A stretch of 64,000 nt of DNA from Novosphingobium album (ex Liu et al. 2023) (GTDB taxonomy: Bacteria > Pseudomonadota > Alphaproteobacteria > Sphingomonadales > Sphingomonadaceae). The stretch covers positions 29,667 to 93,666 of the forward strand of contig NZ_JARESE010000041.1 of the NCBI RefSeq assembly GCF_029076845.1. Reading direction: 5' to 3'. Shown piece by piece: positions 61,791 through 64,000 of the stretch. Positions within the stretch are counted from its first letter, which is position 1; each line of letters opens with the position of its first letter. The notes beneath the pieces were generated by a model. It had not been told where the DNA came from. It did no database searches and saw only the letters and a list, made by a program, of their open reading frames with translations. Both the position numbers and the translations under genes were made by a program.

Positions 61791-62423
61791 ATGGCACGCA
61801 AGAAGGATCAGGCAGCTGACGGGGCCTCGCCCAAAAAGGTGCTCGAGAAGCGCTATCCTCCCAACAAGCTTTATTCCTTCGCCAAGGTTGCAGAATGCAG
61901 TGCGGTCCAGGTCGAGCAGGAAAAGCTCACTGAGATTGCTGGCCTGCTTTGGTTCGGGGAAGGCCTGAGTGAGGAGCAAAAGCACGCCAAGATCCTGAAG
62001 GCCATCGACCTGTTCGAGAGCATCGAACCGGATGACGGCATTGAGGCGATGCTCGCTGCCCAAATGGTTGGCACCCACCATGCAGCCATCGAGTGCCTTC
62101 GCCGCGCGATGCTTCCAGGGCAGACCTTTGATGGACGCAACGCTGCCCTGACCCATGCGCAGCGGTTGATGAGCCTCTATGCCAAGCAGCTGGCCGCGCT
62201 CGACAAGCATCGCGGCAAGGGGCAGCAGAAAGTCACGGTCGAGCATGTCAACGTGGCAGCTGGTGGTCAGGCGATTGTCGGGAATGTTGATACGAGTGCG
62301 GCCTCAGGTCCAAAGAGGCGCAAGGTCGCACCGCCGCAGATCGAACATGCCGAACCGCAGTCCAACGCAATCGACGAGCTTTCTACGCCGCGCAAGGCTG
62401 GCTCGCGTGCTCGCCGTGGTTAG
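61791..62423 (+). CDS. Island protein of unknown function (210 aa)
   Basis: A 210-residue protein starting MARKKDQAADGASPKKVLEKRY, with a helical middle (EGLSEEQKHAKILKAIDLFESIEPDDGIEAMLAAQMVGTHHAAIECLRRAMLPGQTFDGRNAALTHAQRLMSLYAKQLAAL) and a basic tail (AASGPKRRKVAPPQ...). Proteins of this type are often found next to HGG-motif proteins in mobile islands and prophage remnants; the role is unknown. Lower GC than its left neighbours. 25 bases upstream of the HGG gene. Confidence 0.6.
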   Translation: MARKKDQAADGASPKKVLEKRYPPNKLYSFAKVAECSAVQVEQEKLTEIAGLLWFGEGLSEEQKHAKILKAIDLFESIEPDDGIEAMLAAQMVGTHHAAIECLRRAMLPGQTFDGRNAALTHAQRLMSLYAKQLAALDKHRGKGQQKVTVEHVNVAAGGQAIVGNVDTSAASGPKRRKVAPPQIEHAEPQSNAIDELSTPRKAGSRARRG

Positions 62424-62448
62424 TTCGCATCTCCGCAATACCGAGCCA

Positions 62449-62682
62449 ATGCGTTCCTCGCCTCGCTGCGGCGCCAAGACCCGCGCCGGCACGCCTTGTG
62501 AGGCCCCTGCGGTCAAAGGTAAGAAACGTTGCCGCATGCATGGCGGTGCCAAGGGCTCGGGCGCACCAAAAGGCAATCAGAACGCGCTTAAGTCTGGGCT
62601 CTACACTGCCGAAAGTCTGAGATTACGGCGTCACGTCAACCAACTCATCCGTGACACCAAGAAGATATTCGAGGAAATGTAG
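62449..62682 (+). CDS. HGG-motif small island protein (77 aa)
   Basis: A 77-residue protein: CGAKTRAGTPCEAPAVKGKKRCRMHGGAKGSGAPKGNQNALKSGLYTAE. The four-residue pattern C..C..C..H with MHGG and GAPKGNQNA is common in small proteins of integrated elements; a zinc finger is likely. Function unknown. It follows the 210-aa gene with a short gap, and both probably belong to the mobile region at the right edge. Confidence 0.65.
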   Translation: MRSSPRCGAKTRAGTPCEAPAVKGKKRCRMHGGAKGSGAPKGNQNALKSGLYTAESLRLRRHVNQLIRDTKKIFEEM

Positions 62683-62729
62683 GCGGTGTGGACTCGGATG
62701 GCCCTTGGTGTGGGATGGTGCGATCTGCC

Positions 62730-63110
62730 ATGAGCGGAACAAGTTCCAATCGCGTTCTCAAGTCGGTATTGTTCTGGCTCGTCCTGTCGGCGATCCTTAT
62801 TTTGGCTCTGTTGCCGCATCCTCCGGCTGTCCCGGTGGAGTCCGACAAGGTTCAACACATGATCGCTTTTGCGACACTGAGCCTGCTGGCCAGGCTGGCA
62901 TTTCCTCGGCGCAGCCTTGCTGCGCTGTTCGTAACCATGGCAGCGCTAGGTGCGGCGATCGAAGTGCTGCAGATGATCCCGGCCCTCCACCGCGATGCCG
63001 AGCTTGCCGACTGGCTCGCGGATTGCGTTGCGAGCCTCACCGTCCTGGTTCTCTTTCGGGGAATGCAGTGGATCTTGTCTCCGAAGCATGATGTACCAGG
63101 CGACGGATGA
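62730..63110 (+). CDS. VanZ-like membrane protein
   Basis: A 126-residue protein with an N-terminal TM helix (VLFWLVLSAILILALLPHPP) and the VanZ-like pattern SDKVQHMIAFATLSLLARLAF...AALGAAIEVLQMIPALHRDAELADWLADCVASL, i.e. acidic and Gln/His residues in TM helices. VanZ-like proteins affect envelope and glycopeptide sensitivity in some bacteria; the role here is unknown. The start at 62730 is moderately sure. Confidence 0.65.
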   Translation: MSGTSSNRVLKSVLFWLVLSAILILALLPHPPAVPVESDKVQHMIAFATLSLLARLAFPRRSLAALFVTMAALGAAIEVLQMIPALHRDAELADWLADCVASLTVLVLFRGMQWILSPKHDVPGDG

Positions 63111-63117
63111 AGCCTGC

Positions 63118-63381
63118 TTAGTTGGTCGAGCGAGGATGGATGCGGATCCCAGGCGCGTCATCGGGTGAGCCGATGAACTCGATACCGGCTGCTTCGAGGG
63201 CTTCTTGAAGAGCTGCTAGGTTGGCCGAAGTTGTGCTTGGTACGCCATCCTCCAGTTCGGCCCGCTTAATGGTGCTGGAGCTGACGCGCGAACGCTGCGC
63301 GAGGTCTTTCACACTCCACCGCAGCGCGTATCGCGCCGAACGAATTTGAACACCAGTCACCGTTGACAGGTGACCATTCAT
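63118..63381 (-). CDS. XRE-type HTH regulator (87 aa)
   Basis: An 87-residue protein with a Cro/C1-type HTH (GVQIRSARYALRWSVKDLAQRSRVSSSTIKRAELEDGVPST) followed by NLAALQEALEAAGIEFIGSPDDAPGIRI. It is a short regulator of the kind found next to toxins and integrases. The start at 63381 is 17 bases from the divergent integrase; CCATTCATG is repeated at 63374-63382 and 63404-63412, across both starts, so it may regulate the pair. Confidence 0.75.
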   Translation of the reverse strand: MNGHLSTVTGVQIRSARYALRWSVKDLAQRSRVSSSTIKRAELEDGVPSTTSANLAALQEALEAAGIEFIGSPDDAPGIRIHPRSTN

Positions 63382-63398
63382 GATACTAAAAAGACCAT

Positions 63399-63989
63399 AT
63401 GAGCCATTCATGTGCGAGCACAAACTTCCGTACACACGACTGGCGAGCGGAATTCAAGCGCCTTGATGGCGCGTTCGCGCCGTCGACGATCAAGTCTTAC
63501 CTGACCGACGTCCGGTTGTTTGTTGAATGGTGCGAGGAAAGGGGGCTGGCGGCGCTCCCAGCCGAGATCGAAACGGTCTGTGCGTTTCTTGAGGACCAAG
63601 CGAAAAGCCTTTGCCCATCTTCGGTGCGGCGTCGGCTTTACGCCATTCGCAAAGTGCACCGGTTGCTGCGCCTGCCCGACCCGACCTGGGACGAGGCGAT
63701 TACGATCACATTGCGCAGGATTCGCCGCGCGAAACTCAACCGCCCGAAGCAGGTGAAAGGCATGACGCGCGACTATCTGGAGCGCTGCCTGGCCGCACAG
63801 CCGGACGATCCATGGGGCCTGCGCAACCGAGCGATGATCTCGCTTGGCTACGACTTGCTCACGCGCCGCTCCGAGCTGGTCGCGCTCAGGACCGACGATA
63901 TCCAAATGCGGGGGGATGGAACGCTGCGTGCGATTATTAGAGCGGTTTTCGACCGCTTTGAATCGATGAGGGATTCCCTTGCGGGCTGA
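63399..63989 (+). pseudogene. Tyrosine recombinase, frame broken by probable IS end
   Basis: The first about 180 residues look intact: an N-terminal SAM-like core-binding domain (STIKSYLTDVRLFVEWCEERGL) and the start of the catalytic domain with the box I Arg (LLTRRSELVALRTDDIQMRGDGTLRAII). Then, at about 63940, the family sequence stops and is replaced by AVFDRFESMRDSLAG and a stop. Box II (HxxR) and the Tyr are missing. The foreign sequence starts with AGCGGTTTTCGACCGCT (self-complementary, about 63942-63958), like an IS terminus. The rest of the gene may lie beyond the window. Confidence 0.7.
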
Positions 63990-64000
63990 TTTGTGATTCA
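63941..64000. mobile_element. Probable left end of an insertion sequence (truncated by window)
   Basis: The integrase frame is interrupted here by GAGCGGTTTTCGACCGCTTT and GAGGGATTCCCTTGCGGGCTGATTTGTGATTCA. The first 17 bases hold AGCGGT/ACCGCT inverted halves; the AT/GC texture differs from the gene. Consistent with an IS end such as the IS5-like type; no transposase is visible because the window ends. Confidence 0.5.

Overview
The window is high-GC DNA whose gene content and order (metX/metW, hisC-tyrA, ftsE-ftsX, FCD-type GntR, many CoA-transferases, Rieske oxygenase) point to an alphaproteobacterium of the Sphingomonadales, probably Novosphingobium- or Sphingobium-like. That placement is inferred from protein resemblance; no rRNA is present.

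Layout. (1) 1-551: start of an integrase gene running off the left edge, just 3' of a tRNA-Leu(CAG), i.e. the edge of an island that lies mostly outside the window. (2) 786-16258: housekeeping genes: NDUFA9-like protein, GST, two VOC proteins with fdhD, metX-GNAT-metW, hisC-tyrA, a transglutaminase-like protein, ftsE-ftsX-ydcF-plsC, a zinc-ribbon protein, tRNA-Leu(GAG), a secreted amidase and a pirin. (3) 16534-28548: the most interesting region, a conflict/defence island. Its core is a bacterial gasdermin (20711-21508) followed, nearly without gaps, by a trypsin-like protease, a trypsin-like protease fused to a P-loop NTPase, a 1056-residue STAND-like NTPase and a DUF1353 protein. Directly upstream, behind a promoter region sharing a bipartite motif with the gasdermin promoter region, lie a trypsin-like protease fused to a double-HKD phospholipase-D module and a cytoplasmic M64-type metallopeptidase. 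The expected logic is that an NTPase sensor activates proteases, a protease cuts the gasdermin, and the gasdermin permeabilises the infected cell. (4) 28561-42368: catabolic cluster with a TetR regulator, Rieske oxygenase, NTF2-like protein, MFS transporter, SMP-30 lactonase, HIBADH-like and SDR dehydrogenases, three family III CoA-transferases, two hotdog dehydratases, a cysteine-hydrolase-fold protein and an FCD GntR regulator. An identical 13-bp sequence containing a perfect 12-bp palindrome precedes two of its transcription units and is the probable GntR operator.

(5) 42473-52495: phosphoglucomutase, a dicarboxylate symporter, a secreted M14 peptidase, an Asp/Glu racemase overlapping a D-cysteine desulfhydrase-like gene, and a LysR regulator, with large intergenic inverted repeats and a dispersed repeat present twice. 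(6) 52856-59330: exported redox/ankyrin operon (DUF1592/1588 cytochrome, Tat-dependent DUF1552 protein, ankyrin protein, cytochrome c', cytochrome b561), followed by an M48-PDZ protease at 59700. (7) 61791-64000: second mobile region with small island genes, a VanZ-like protein, an XRE regulator and a tyrosine recombinase whose reading frame breaks at what looks like the end of an insertion sequence at the right edge.

All assignments come from reading translated sequence and motifs. No database search was run.
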